A stretch of DNA of 64,000 nucleotides from Podospora pseudoanserina (Eukaryota; Ascomycota; Sordariomycetes; Sordariales; Podosporaceae), in assembly GCF_035222485.1 (NCBI RefSeq), contig NC_085923.1, positions 3,472,001 to 3,536,000 on the forward strand, read 5' to 3'. The first letter of the stretch is position 1, and each line of letters begins with the position of its first letter. Below the pieces are notes generated by a model. It did not search any database. It was not told where the DNA came from and worked only from the letters and a program-made list of their open reading frames with translations. A program made the translations under genes and the position numbers. Shown in pieces: positions 47,276 through 59,442 of this stretch.

Positions 47276-48601
47276 TCACCCCTGCTCCTTACTAACCCCC
47301 TCCCAAAACCTCCTCAACCTCCAAACCCTCCCCACCCCACTCCTCTCCTCCCACTTTTTGACACCCTCCTCCTTTTCCCTCACCTTGCCCCCCCAAACAC
47401 TCCCCACAAACCCCCTCAGCCTATCCTTCACCCTCTCCCTCTCCACCGCCCTCTTCCTCGCGACCAACGCGGGGGCAACGGCGGCCTTCTTACCGGGTAG
47501 GCACTCGGCCGGCAGGACGCACCGCTCCACCAGCACTTCTGGAGGCGGCCGGGCGGCGAGCTGGCGGGAGAGGCGGATGGAGACAAAGGAGCGGGCGAGG
47601 CGGCGGGAGACGATGGTGGTGTTGGTGAGGAAGATGGAGCGGCGGATGAGGTCGGTCAGGGTCGGGCGGGAGGGCGAGGCGAGCTGGGTCGGGAGGGTGG
47701 TACGGGCGCGGCGGAGGCGGAGGCGGTGGAGGTGGGGTGAGAGGGAGAGGGTGCGGAGGTGGTGGGAGGTCTGTGAAAAGGGGGGACGGGGTTAGTAAAG
47801 TTGCGGTTGAAATGGGGCCCAGGGAGGTGGGAATGTGGGAATGTGGGAATGTGTTATTGTGGTAAAAGGGGTAATGTGGGAATGTGGTAAATGGATGATT
47901 GGGATTGGTGCAGATTGGGAGAAACTTTGACAGGAAGGAACGGTGATTGGAAGGAGCGGCAGACAGCTGTGGGAAGGAGCGGCAGGGAAAGAGCTGTGAG
48001 GGAAAGAGCTGTGGGGGGGGGGGGAGAATCATGGCGGAAGGAGCTATGAAGGGAAGGAGCCACGAGGGAAAGCACACCAGAGAAGGCAAGCACTTTGATG
48101 GGAGGGGCTATGAGGGAAGGAGCTAGGTGTACGGGGAAGGAGCAATGGGTGATAAGGGGCGGATAGCCACAACAACAGATGGTGAAGAAAGGGGTTTCAA
48201 CCCACCCTGGAGGTTGCCAACAAGTCACAGACTTCGAGATAACTCAGGATATGGAGGAGCACCTCGTTTGGCAGCTGCGAGAATTCGACCATGGGACAGC
48301 AAGAAGAGGTATCATCATCCCCCTGTCCATCCGGCAAGAAGCCGTTGCTCCCCATATTGCCATGGCCAAGGTACGTCACGGAAGGATTGCCGTCTTTGGT
48401 TCCAGACCCCAATTCCTCGCTTCTAGGCGTCGATAGTGTCAATTGACTTGTCTTCTCGGCAAGCTGGCTGGTGGCAACAACAACAAGGGGGTCTAGACCA
48501 CCCTCTTCACTCTCCGTATCAGGCTTCAGATAGTGATGGTGCTCGGGGAGCATGCCATCATGTGCGCCTCTCCCTAGGACATTTGCTGGCAATGACGCCA
48601 T
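47276..48601 (-). CDS. F-box protein with a long repeat-filled intron
   Basis: Two exons joined in phase: one ending at 48206 and one from 47770 to 47276. The F-box is MVEFSQLPNEVLLHILSYLE, with CDLLATSR|TSHHLRTLSLSPHLHRLRL running straight across the junction, which supports the splice. The donor GTGGGT and acceptor TTTTCACAG are acceptable. The start is uncertain: the ATG at 48601 (context CACCATGG) gives 296 residues with a Ser/Gly-rich leader, and the ATG at 48292 gives 193 residues with the F-box at the N-terminus. The C-terminal part is Arg/Pro-rich and basic with VSRRLARSFVSIRLSRQL. As an F-box protein it would join Skp1 in an SCF ubiquitin ligase; no substrate domain is recognised. 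The intron is 435 bases, far above the 50-80 usual here. Confidence 0.72.
47829..47892. repeat. GGGAATGT tandem repeat
   Basis: Several GTGGGAAT/GGGAATGT units in tandem with small variations, inside the intron of the F-box gene. Confidence 0.9.
47940..48150. repeat. GGGAAGGAGC-type minisatellite
   Basis: About ten diverged units of 15-20 bases around the core GGGAAGGAGC or GGGAAAGAGC, with a G run at 48012-48023. It lies in the intron of the F-box gene. Confidence 0.85.
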
Positions 48602-51600
48602 GGTGCCTTTTCCTCCTTTCTCAAAGCGGCGAGGTGCGTTGACGGTTCCCTTGGAACTTGATGATCTGGCGCTGGTGTGTTGTGTTGTATCGTGTCGTGT
48701 CGTGTCCGGTATAGCAGTTGATGGACTCCTATATCTCCCAGTCGCCTATCGCGGATGTCTCTTCTGATTTTGCCGTACCATAGGCGCAAAGAGGGGGTCG
48801 CAAAAGCCAGGCAGCGCAGCAACAAGGCTTGATGGCCGTTCCCCTCCCTGAGCTGTGCGGCTAAACAAGATCGCGTCAAGCAAAAAGCGCGCGGGCTGCC
48901 CGGATAGGTCGGTGCCGATGCGACCAGCAAAAGAGAGCGGGCTCCTTCTGCTGCTGTGTTCAGTCGGCGGTCCAAGGGACGCGGGATCACGAACCCTGGA
49001 GGGGGTGAGGAGGAAGAAAGAAACCGCCACTCGGTGTCGGATGCGTGCCAGAAAGCGGTAGCTAGGCGAGTTCAGTCAGTGTCGTCAAGTCGTGGCAAAG
49101 TTGAGCGAAAGCGAGGATGTCGTTGAAGTCGAGATTCCCAAGTTGTTGGGCTGTGACATGAGACGTGCGTCGTCACACTTGACACAGGCTGGTCATCTGT
49201 TGTTGGCAGCCCGTTACGCAAAGGGGACGCAAGGGCGAGGCACGAGGCACGGACGTTGGACAATGCAGGGGTTGTCTTTCGATGTACAGTAAGGTACATC
49301 GTCTTCTTTGTACACATCATCAGAGCCAGTCCTCATCAGGCATCTCGGGGCCATCACAGGTCATTCAAGGCCATTAAAGGCCATCTTAAGCCCTCTCGGC
49401 CTGCTCATGAGCGCTTTTCCGCTTTTCCGCCGTTGCCCTGCCCATGACTTTAGAGTCTGAAAGTCTAGAGAGTTGGAACATGATGCCATGTTGGGCCTCC
49501 CAAGGCGCTACGGCGCGGGGCATTGGCGGCTATCGATAAGCGATAAGAGCTAAGGTATCTAAGACATGGCGGGGTTGCAGTAGCAGTAGTAACAGCAGCA
49601 ACAGTCAATGTCAACAGATGCTTCCAGGTTGCCCCTCGTGTTTACACTCGGTAACTCGATTCAATCTCAAAATTTCTTCTTCAGCAGATTCTCTCCACGG
49701 CCCCGGATTCTCGATGATCGCGGATGCAACGTTGCGGCGGTGGGCATCCGGTCTACTGATCTTGGGATGATGTGCCTGAGCTCTCCTGCGTCTTCCACAT
49801 ACGCCAGCGCAGGGGAAAGCCACCAGACGTCTGGAGGTGCATTCCTACAGGGTCAGGGGTATCTTGCCCACGTCGACACGACACTGCAATGCGAGCCCAG
49901 CCTGGCATACTTGGACTGAGCTCCACCACCTCATGTCTGTTGTCTTTGCCCTGCAAGCGCCTTGCTTCTCGGGTCCAGGTCTGTCACATCTCACATTTTC
50001 GTTCTGATGAAAGAGGGAGCTAACGCTGATATCTAGCCCATCCTAAAGGGGGATAAGAAAACAACAACAATAACAACAGCTTCACTCCATCATCTCGGCC
50101 AGATCGCGGCCAGTGACGTGTAAAGTGCGCGGGGTTGGCCTCCCAGTCTGCGGCCACGGGCTGCTTATCACTTTCCATTGTTGCCTTTTCAGGAACGCGA
50201 ATTATGACTCCGCAGACCCGGCCGGCATCAAGAGGGGAGAGAGAGCTTGATCGGCTGATGTCACTGCCAGCACTCATCCCATCCCCTGTCTTGGACCCTC
50301 AGTAACCCTCTCATGGTCAAAGTTCGAACATCACTCTCAAGTCTTGACCAAATGCTCGGTCGTCTATCAACGGGGAAAGGATGCGGCCCGCTTTTCGGTT
50401 TCTCCAAACCCGCCAACCCCAAACCCCAGTTAGCCCCCAAATAGGGCCAGCCAATGGGATGCCACGACTTATCTCAATGAGGCTGTTCCAAAACAAAGTC
50501 TCTCCGTCACCCGTTGCTCCCGAGAAGTGACCCGCCAGATCCCTGTCGATGGATTTTACTCGATCGCTTCAGGCCGCTTTAGTGGGAGTTTACCATGTAA
50601 AACCACACACAAACCTACAACCTCATATATCGTTTACCCGTAGTATCGTTTGGAGGACGCTTCTGCAACACCAGTTTGACACACGATTCGCGAGGACGAG
50701 GCCAGGGCCATGCAGAACACCACACATATATGCCACGTTTGCAGTCTGCTTCTACTTACATGATGAGCCGAGGTCATCTTGATAGCTCCTGGTCAACTTC
50801 TGTTCTTCTGTCGGAGCAAGGAACATCCACGCCGGCGGGGACCGGGGACGGCCCGCTCCCGGCTCAGCCCAAGCGATGACCGTCCGGCCTTAGAAATGTC
50901 TGCGCTGTAAAGAGCCCAGGTGTCTTGAATGTCTTGATGAGAAGGGATGGTCAATCATTGCAGATCTCTTTGCTCTCAACCGCTTCGAAAGTCCAGGGCC
51001 AGCCAGTCTTTGTCTCTCGCAAGCATTCCAACCCGATCGCCGAACCCCTGTCTCTCACCCTGGCGTTCCCCATCTCGGCCTGCCTGGCCGGCCCCAAGAC
51101 GACCACATAGCAGCTTTGATTCATCATGACGCCGGCCTTCACTTTAGCTCTCCGAATTTCAAACCCATTTTGGTTGACGCTCGGCGTAACGGCACCGGAG
51201 CATCATCCAGCTTGCTTCACTGTCGAGCGGGGAGGCGGGTGTCAGCCAACCTGTTGTTGACTTGCTGTTGTTCAGTCCTGTCGGTATATTAAACTAGACG
51301 ATCCAAGCTTCACCCACACTGTCTCTCGATGCGATCCCATCTTTCTTTGCAGGCCACGGCAGCAAGGCACGGGCGGCTGGTCCGGAAGGAGACCCGGATA
51401 TTGTAATGTATATCCCTGGAGTGCGACGCCATCAGCAGTCTGCACTGCCCTGTGATGATCCTGCTTGATCACTCCACTGGAAGCAAGGTGAAGTGTAAGT
51501 CACCGCCCCCATCATGGAGACGGCCGGTCCTGGCGGCCACCCTCAGGAGCCTAATCACCAAATTCCGTCCCGTTCCGCCCAGGGCCGACAAAGTGCCATC

Positions 51601-54328
51601 AGCCTGAAGGATCTCAAGGCCTCCCACCAGGAAATGTTTCCTGTATCCGGGGCCCTTTTCCATCTCGGCCTCGTATCTGGCCGTTTCGTTTTGATCTCCT
51701 GCTGATCGTGTCCCATCTTCCTTCCCGTCTGGTCGTCGTGCAGAACCGACTGGAGGAGCCGAGCGGCCGCCTTGCGTCATGTCACTTTGCCGTCGTCTTG
51801 TTTTTCCATCAGGAGCTTCCTCGGTCATCCGGATCACATCACGAGCAAGAGGCTAGTATGAACCTTGCAAGCGACATATAGTTCGGCGAGTATTTCAGAA
51901 TCTTCGCCTCGTACCGCACCTGCTATGTGATAAGGCTAGATCAAAGCAAAAACGAAAAATACAACGCAGATCGTGATGGTTGGCTATTCAGGACTCGCCA
52001 CGTCGCTTTGAGAAGCCTCCAATCACTCCACACATTCTAGTGGGCCGCGTCTGGAACAGTATTCTGCTGATATTTGTCATGGGGACTCAACAGCGTGGAC
52101 TCGGCCCGGCAGTGGGTCGTCACCTCTTGGGAATGAGACTCTAGTTCATGTGAGGACATTGTCATGCGAGACTTCACTCAGGGGTAGCCATCCAGAGAGC
52201 GGAGTGTCGGTCACAGCCTCCGAGTCTACGTATAGCTGGGACTGGCAAGAGCGCACGGAAGGTTCCAACAGAGACAGCTATCTCTCGGAGCTACCTGATT
52301 GTTGCAGATGTGATTTAGGCCACAAGTCACACGATCTTGTCCCCTAGGGTTTCATTCAGGCCTTAACCCCGGCACAATTCTTTGGCTCGGCACTTGATCC
52401 TCGTGGTGGGAGAGCCTGCTTGCTCTGGCAGTACTGTGACTGAAGTCAAATGCAAGCTGAACGGCGCCGTCAGCACTCTCACCACCACAATGCTCTGTTC
52501 CGAGCCGTCGGGCTTGATGGGTGAGACCATCAGGAAAGCCGGAATCCAATCAGCTTCCGGAATGGATGCAAGAGCTCTCGACAGGGGGTGTCCTCAAACA
52601 CTGGTTCAAGGCCGCCGTTTTGCTGTCTCAGCCACGGCATACGAACTGTAGCTTCACCCAATATATCGTGGGAGTATCTTTGAGAACACGTCCATGCCGA
52701 GAAAGAAATCTATCTGCAACATACTGGATATCAAGCGGCCCGACAATGGTTCTCTTGACACACCCCTCTCCTCATGAGCGAGAAGTTTCCGCACGCACAC
52801 CCTCTGCCAGGTACGGAATGTGATGACGCTGATAGAGGGAGGCTAAAAGATTTGTTGCTTCTGTTTTGGCGGTGGTCCCGGCCCTGGGCCATGGCCGTGG
52901 CCACTTCGACCCAGCCTAGCCGACAATGGCTGCTAGGTGGGCCGATCCGGAAGGGGCCTGGACGGCGTCCGCAAGTTCACACGGGAAGATCCTCTTCTCG
53001 GCACACACACCATAGCGACCCAAGAACCGGCGCTAGTGATGCTGTTGTAAGTGCCAGAGACAAGAGGACAACACCTCTAGGGCCTCACAGGGGTCGTCGT
53101 GGACATTAGGTTCTGATCCCCCCTGCTCCCAGGTCGCAAGACAATGAAGCATCACTCGCAGGGGTTGGCCGTGCGTTATGCAGGGAGTACCAAGCGGAAG
53201 CTCTGTTGGAAAGGTGAAAAAGAAAAGAAAAAGAAGGAGGAAAAAATGGCCAGCGAGGCTGGCTATGTGGTGAAGCAACCAGAGAATGGCCAACCGGTCT
53301 CGGGCCAATACAAGAGTACAAGAACGCCAAGGGACTGGCTTTTGGCCACCACGGCTTGCTCATGTCAAATTGTGAGTTCATGGCGCGGTGGGGAATCCAT
53401 GGTGCTCAACCGTGGTTATTGAGCCATGAACAACGTGGCTCCTATGAAGGCCAGTCCGGCCACAGAGGGACCTGCGCGGGCCAGGAAACGGGCTAATTTG
53501 CCGGCAAGGGTACCATCACACACCCCAAGGGCAGACAGAGGGACACTCCCCCTTGATAGCTCAACGTGTGATCGCAAACGTGACTTGACGACGCGGGGGG
53601 ATGGCAGCCGGGGAGCCGGGGGCAACAACATGTACCAGGACAGTCCCCAGGAGATGAGATGGACGAAAAAGAACTCCATCGCCCTTACCACGCTCCATCA
53701 AGGAACCCCCGGGTACCTAGCACCGCTTGATGCATGGCCTACTGTTGTGTAGTCGACGACAAGGGTCCTGCCACCATGGGAAAGGGTAACAGAAGAAGGA
53801 GATGATGGCTCTCACAAGTATAAGTAAGGTGCCGATATCCTTCACCGTCTCTACCTGAAGGGCGCTTTTCTCTTTCTCCAACTTTTAGGATATACCGTTA
53901 ATAAGAACCCCAAACATCGACATCTTGGTCAGCCTGCTACCCAGAACTCCAACAACATCATCATTGGCTCCTCGACAAAGGAAAAGAGTGGACGAGCTTT
54001 ACAAGCATCTGCCTGCCCACAGCAGCCGGCCTCGACCATCAAGTCAGTAAGTGCATCCAGTCTTGCTCTCGGCCGCCCCCTTTTCTCAAAAACAGTAAGG
54101 ACACCATGAACGATGTTGTGGGACCCAAGCCCTGCAGGTCGCTCCGGATGCTGCTGAGTGAGAAGGTTAAACGGTGGATATCTGTCGCTGACATGAAGCC
54201 CTGTCTGAATACAGTCTTCTGCCGTCTGGCCCAGCACACCAATCACAACATTGCCTCGACCCACACGACAGACACACTGTCGTCGAGACCCTTACCGCAC
54301 TGCCTACCTTACCCCTTTGCCCAACAAG
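48602..54328. other. Gene-free 5.7 kb stretch
   Basis: No supported gene. Base composition is ordinary, without the strong AT skew of RIP-mutated repeats. Open frames (at most about 120 codons) overlap on both strands. It is the 5' side of the small Cys/Trp-rich protein gene and of the F-box gene, so promoters, a long untranslated leader or a non-coding RNA could lie here. Confidence 0.55.
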
Positions 54329-54658
54329 ATGTGCTACTTTGAACAAACCCGCTGGAACTGTGGCTACTGGAAGTGGGGTACCTTCCGCCAGCAATGCGAG
54401 AAGGAGTACCGCACCGGCGAGACGTGCGGACTGAAGCTCGTCTACAGCTGGCAGCCCGCCCAGGGCCCGTGCAAGATTTGTGAGCAAAAGTGCAAGAAGG
54501 AGAGGAGGATCGACAAGATGTTGAACGACATCCAGAGGTGGCAGCGCGAAGGCAACAGGAGGGCCACCATCGAGAAGACGATGCGGGATGTGAACGACAT
54601 CCAACTCCAGATCAACGAACTGCTCGCAAGCCATGTGGAGAGGGAGAGGACGTTGTGA
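54329..54658 (+). CDS. Small Cys/Trp-rich conserved fungal protein
   Basis: Single exon, 109 residues from the ATG at 54329 (context ACAAGATGTG); an in-frame ATG at 54251 would add 26 residues that do not look conserved. The N-terminal half is MCYFEQTRWNCGYWKWGTFR with seven Cys in all (residues 2, 11, 23, 33, 48, 51, 55), including a C-x2-C-x3-C group that could bind a metal. The C-terminal half is a charged helix (RIDKMLNDIQRWQREGNRR). From memory, proteins with this start and layout are widespread in filamentous ascomycetes as uncharacterised proteins. There is no signal peptide or membrane helix. Function unknown. It is remarkable for standing alone in nearly 10 kb of gene-free sequence. 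Confidence 0.82.
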   Translation: MCYFEQTRWNCGYWKWGTFRQQCEKEYRTGETCGLKLVYSWQPAQGPCKICEQKCKKERRIDKMLNDIQRWQREGNRRATIEKTMRDVNDIQLQINELLASHVERERTL

Positions 54659-55004
54659 TATGACGATGGGAAGGAGGAACAAAGGAAGAAAAAAGGTTTG
54701 TGTCCTACCCTACCTTCTTCCTATGCTCATCTACCTTACCTTGCCAAGACAGAGGAAGGAAACGAGACGAGGCGAGGAGGGTGAGCGCGAGCAGGAAACA
54801 GAATGCTGACAGCATATGCAGACGGGTCGTCCAATTTCGTTGGTTGCTTTTATCGATACGAAAAGAGAAACGTGAGAGGCAAAAACCATGTGCGTTTTGT
54901 GTGTTGTAGAAGGAGGGAAGAAGAAGGGCTGGCGGCGGACGGGTAGGCGGGTCAAGACAAAAAGAAATTTCCTGGGCTGAGGAACATCTCATTCTTGTTT
55001 ACTT

Positions 55005-55111
55005 TTTTTTTTCATGATTTCTTTTTCTTTTTATTCTTCCCGATTTTCTTTTATTTTCTTTTTCTTACTGCATGAAGAAGGTTTTTTTTTTATTCTATTT
55101 TTTTTTTTTTT
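55005..55111. repeat. T-rich low-complexity tract
   Basis: Nearly pure pyrimidine with several runs of 9-18 T, including TTTTTTTTTTTTTTTTTT-like sequence near 55100. Confidence 0.9.
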
Positions 55112-57113
55112 TTAAACGCTGTGGAGTCGGGGAATGGGGAACACGGAACAGCCCCCATCAAGCCACAGATGCAAGCCCTTCCGGAGGCGCGAATCCCACA
55201 GCGTCGGCAAGGAACAACATCAGGCAGCACAGGGTAGAGGAGAAGGAGGGGGAGACAAGAACCAAGAGGGAAAAAACGACCACCAGACAGAGTTGTGGGT
55301 GCGGGAATAGATGCATATCGGATACCGCCGGAGCCTGGCCATGACTGGCGGGACCGGAACCGATGATGGGAGGAGGAAATATTGGGCGAGAAGACTTGCC
55401 CTCTGCTGCCGTTTGTACATTTTTACTTGTTCACTTCTGTCTTTGTCACGTTTTCTCTTGTTAGGTACGGTTCGTCATCTTGTTGGAATATTGGCTCTTT
55501 GAAAACCAGGGCACTGGTCACCATTGGGTGACAGAGCATGCGCCAGCTTTTGTTGTTCTTTTTTTTTTTTTCTCGTCCTTCAGGCAGGGGAGTTTCAAGT
55601 TTTTTACGTCCGGCTTGGGTTTCACGACACACAATGGGACGTCCTGTGATTATTGGTCAAACTTGGGGAGGGAGGGGGAACGGAAGGCTTGGAGAGTTAT
55701 GTGGTGGTCGGAACTACCACATGGCTGGCAGGCCGAGAATCGGCATGGACGGCTCTTTCATTGTTAAGTGTTAAAAGATGTCACAGAGAAGCAAGACGAA
55801 AAAGCGCTTTACGTATAACAGTAACGAAATATCACTTATTTTGTGTTTCTTTTCAGCCCCCCTTCCCTCTGCCACATTTGAAGATGACCCTGAGCATGGC
55901 AGGTGTAAGAGGGAAAGGGAGGGGAAGGAGGGGGGGGACAACTACCGGATCCGCAACCCTTTCTTCAGTGTGCAAGATCTTCTGGTAAAGACCCGTTTAC
56001 TCCTCTCTCTCACGCACCACACACACACACACAGAGAGAGGTTGTGTGTGTGGGTGGGTGGGGAAGGGGGCCACAGAACCAGTGGGATCACTCCCCGTTT
56101 TTGCTCTCCCACCCACTCACCCCTCGCTAGGAGGAGAGAAAGTTTAGCACACACAGGTACTATACATCACATTACATTTTGCTCAGGCAGGCAAAAGGTA
56201 AGGGACGAGGGCGGGGCGGGGGAGGGAATGAGGGGGAAAGGGGGAGACTAGCATCGGCAGCCATCGGCAGTCTCGAAACAGATCACACACCCGTCCAGTT
56301 TTTTTTTTTTTTCTGCTTCTTCTCTCACTCTTTACACCCACACCCCCCCTCTCCATCTAGGGCGGGGTCAAGATGAGATGTCAGATGCCGTAGCGAGGTG
56401 GAAGGGGTGGAGACTGTGTGGGTGACTGAGTTGACGCGGGGGGGAGTGGACCTGTGGGAAAGGAAAATGTTCTGGAAGAAATCTAGTCCCTGGTCACGTA
56501 GGTAGTAGGTACTTTTGTAGCCGGGTGCGAAATATGGCAGGCGGACCTGGCGAGAACAAGAAGAATTTGAAGAATTGGGGTGGGGGGGATGAATGATAGG
56601 CACATCCGCCGCTTCTCTTCTCCTCTCAACGGCAAGTTGAGGGGATCTAGATCTGGTGGCAGAGGACGGGGAAAGAACAGCTGCATGTTTCACGGTGAGA
56701 AAACGGCCTGCTGGTGGGAGTTCTCGTCGTGGTGGCGAAAAGGGACGGCTCGGATAGGGGACGAATACTCGTTTTTATTTGCTTTTCTCGGACAATTTTC
56801 TGGTGGTGGCGGCGGCGGTGGTGGAAGTTGTGTGTAATTTGCTTTTTCTCTTTTTCTTTTTACTTCTTTTCCTGCGAGCAACGGCCAACACACCCATTTG
56901 CCGTTCCGAAACAGCCTGGGAATTCTGGAAAGCAGAACCTGGGGAAGATGTGATGTGATGATGGATAACGGTTGTGAACATCGGGCTTGGGCATCAGGAA
57001 TCGACAAGATGGAATGGTTGGGCGTGGCATGGCATGGCAGGTTTGAGACATCTTTGAACGTGGAACGGCACGCGCGGTTTAGTTCGGTAGGTACGTGGTA
57101 GGCTAGGTAGCTG

Positions 57114-57170
57114 AGAGCGAGAGATCGAGAGATCGAGAGATCAAGAGAGAGAGAGTGAGTGAGAGAGAAC
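57114..57170. repeat. (GA)n / GAGAGATC repeat
   Basis: Three GAGAGATC units are followed by (GA)n and (GAGT)n. Confidence 0.92.
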
Positions 57171-58807
57171 CGATGTGACGTGCTTTTCTCCTTCCCATAC
57201 TTGCTTCCTGCGGGCTGAGGGCGTCTTGTTTCTTGTCCCTCTCGCTTCCGCCGCCCTCTTCTCCAATCGTTGCAACGGACCCTGGCCCCCCTTTTGCCCC
57301 GATAGCCATCTGCAGTTCTTGCAGAGGCGGCCCAATGAGTCGGCCATGCCACACCGTAAACACATGCCAGCCATGACCCCACTGCCATGCTTTTTCCTCG
57401 CTGGCTGTCCCTCTCGTCTTCCATGACATGACGACCAAATCACGCACAGACTCCCGCTTTTGGGGCGGGCGGCCGGAGTCGGGGTCGTGATGGTGGTGCT
57501 TATCATGCATACTCTTTCGTTTTCGATGTTGCGTTGTCGTCAGGGATCTGCCCTCTGTTGAACGTGTTGGATGCTTCCCATCTCCAGCAGGTATTCACGC
57601 AGGACGTCTGATGTATTTCCGCAATGAGCCTACATCGGTTAGCATTGTGGGTGTGGGCAGGGCGAGCCGCTCTCCGGAAGGGGCGGAGCTATAGAGAAGA
57701 AAAAGCCCTATGAATGACAGAGAGTATCCAGCCGCCAAGCTGTGGCATGTCCACTTCCCACACTCACCCCCGCGCTCGGCAACGGTACGACAAGACAGCC
57801 TGGCTGGCCGATGGATGGCGGAACGGTGGCTAGGGTTGTTGGTGACTTGGGGTCCATGGTGGCAAAAAAGAAGAGAATAGACGTGCATGTTGGCGTTGCT
57901 TGCTGTGCTGGTGCTGGTTGTGGGTTCTTATATCTAGCAAGACTCCACCGCGAAGCAACATGACCAGCACAAAAAGCCCTAAGCATGTATGCACGTGGCC
58001 GCCGCTGAATGGATCATGAGGCTTCCTGTCGAGTCGGTCGTTTTCTTGGTGCATGTGCCTGTCGATGGCGGGTGTGGTGGGTGTTGAGGAAACTAAACCG
58101 ACAGCGTTTCCCACCCTCTCGCAGAATATCTGTCCGATTGGCTGCGTGTCATGGGGGCACCAGGGGAAAGGGTGAGCTGGACCAGTCACAAGGAGCCTGA
58201 TAGAAAAGAAGCTTTGCTTATGATTGTAGAATTCAGTGTCTGGCGGCAATAGCGCGTCCTTTTGTTTTAAACGCCCATACCATTTTTTTTCCTCTCGCGT
58301 CGACCGTTTCTTGGGAGCTACTTTGTAGTCTCCGTCTCCAGCCCTACCGAGCGTGATCAATAATGAAACAAAGACAAATATGGAAAGCGCCATCTCCGGC
58401 CTCCATGGGTATCAAATCGTTACAAAAAACGGGCCGTCCCACAGTGCCACGTTTTACCTCCCATCCCACTCTCACATCCCCCTTGGCCCCATGACACACA
58501 TCCACCCACACACCATTTCCAGCCTTGATGACAAGCGGCAACCCCACATGAAGTGAGAGGAGGGAGGTGGGGAAGGAGAAGGGAAGGGGGGAGAGAGAAC
58601 AGCTGAACACCGGCGGGTTGGACGAGGCATGCCAGCAAGTGCAGGTCAGCAGGTGCGAGGCGCCCCCCTCCAAGGTACGGCCCAAGGCCGGAGCAGATCA
58701 ACCAGGATTCCTTCTCGGCTCCTTCCTGGACCACCGCATGGAAGATCTCGTGAGGGTGTAGTGGCGGTTACGGCGGAAGCTTCAAACTCATGTTGTATAT
58801 GCCTCCC

Positions 58808-59442
58808 TCAGCGCATTGCAGCTGCAGCATCAGCAAAGTCGCCAACAAGAGATTCCGTGGCTCCTTCGACCTTGATGGGTATAACAGCGTTTTGCTGCAT
58901 CTCGATGGTGTCGTCGTCGGGGGTGCCCCAATCAACTCGTGCCACAGCAGCCAGGTCGTCGTGTGACGAGAGTTTGGAGAGGAGGTTGTGATAGCGGACC
59001 AGGTTGGCGTCGGGGGCAGCGGCGGGATATGCGTATTGCATCTCGGGACTGTCTGGAGCAGCAAAAGGCGACGCCGGCCGGTGGTTGCTTGGTGCAATGT
59101 CGTAGATGTCGACCATGTTGCTGTTCATGCACATCTGTCAGCCGGTGGGTGGGTGGTAGGGGTCAGGGGTGCATACTCTGACGTGCGCGCAACCACCCTC
59201 TGCAGAGCCTCGATCTCTCTTTGAACCTCCTGTGAATCCTCGGGGCCCATCATCTGTTGCTGTTCAAAACTGCCGTATTGGAGGCTGTTCGGGTCGTCAA
59301 AGAGATGCTGCGCCTCGTCGTCCTGTTCGGCCATGGTTGTTAGCACAAACCAGCAACGTCATCAAAGCCGCCCTGAGGAACCACCAACCTCATCATAATC
59401 ATCTCGTCGCCTGCTCCCCAGGCAAGAAGCGCAATTGCCCAT
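58808..59442 (-). CDS. LAMTOR1/Ego1-like lysosomal (vacuolar) membrane anchor protein
   Basis: Three exons: 59442-59389, 59322-59177 and 59120-58808, giving 170 residues. The N-terminus MGNCASCLGSRRRDD has Gly2 for myristoylation and Cys4/Cys7 for palmitoylation, the double lipid anchor of LAMTOR1 and yeast Ego1/Meh1. An acidic/Gln segment follows and then EIQREIEALQ-type helix sequence (EVQREIEALQRVVARTS) leading into DNMVDIYDI, which matches the LAMTOR1 pattern in which a helix precedes N-hydrophobic-D-hydrophobic-D. Length agrees (human LAMTOR1 is about 160). This protein would tether the Ragulator/EGO complex to the vacuole and recruit Rag GTPases to TORC1. The third-exon acceptor at 59121 was chosen because the nearer AG gives an early stop. 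Assignment rests on motif and layout. Confidence 0.8.

Larger units (their letters stand above)
54659..58807. other. Gene-free stretch rich in simple repeats
   Basis: 4.1 kb without a supported gene. It holds T runs (near 55005-55111, 55560-55573, 56300-56311), a short (CA)n at 56019-56033, a GA-rich block at 57114-57170, and many purine-rich runs. A small two-exon open frame on the minus strand near 57500-57857 is possible but unsupported. Much could be a long 3' flank of the 109-residue protein gene. Confidence 0.55.

Noticed and set aside
48602-54328. Possible degenerate transposon in the gene-free stretch
   Set aside because: No terminal repeats, transposase or reverse-transcriptase motifs, and no AT skew as from RIP were seen.
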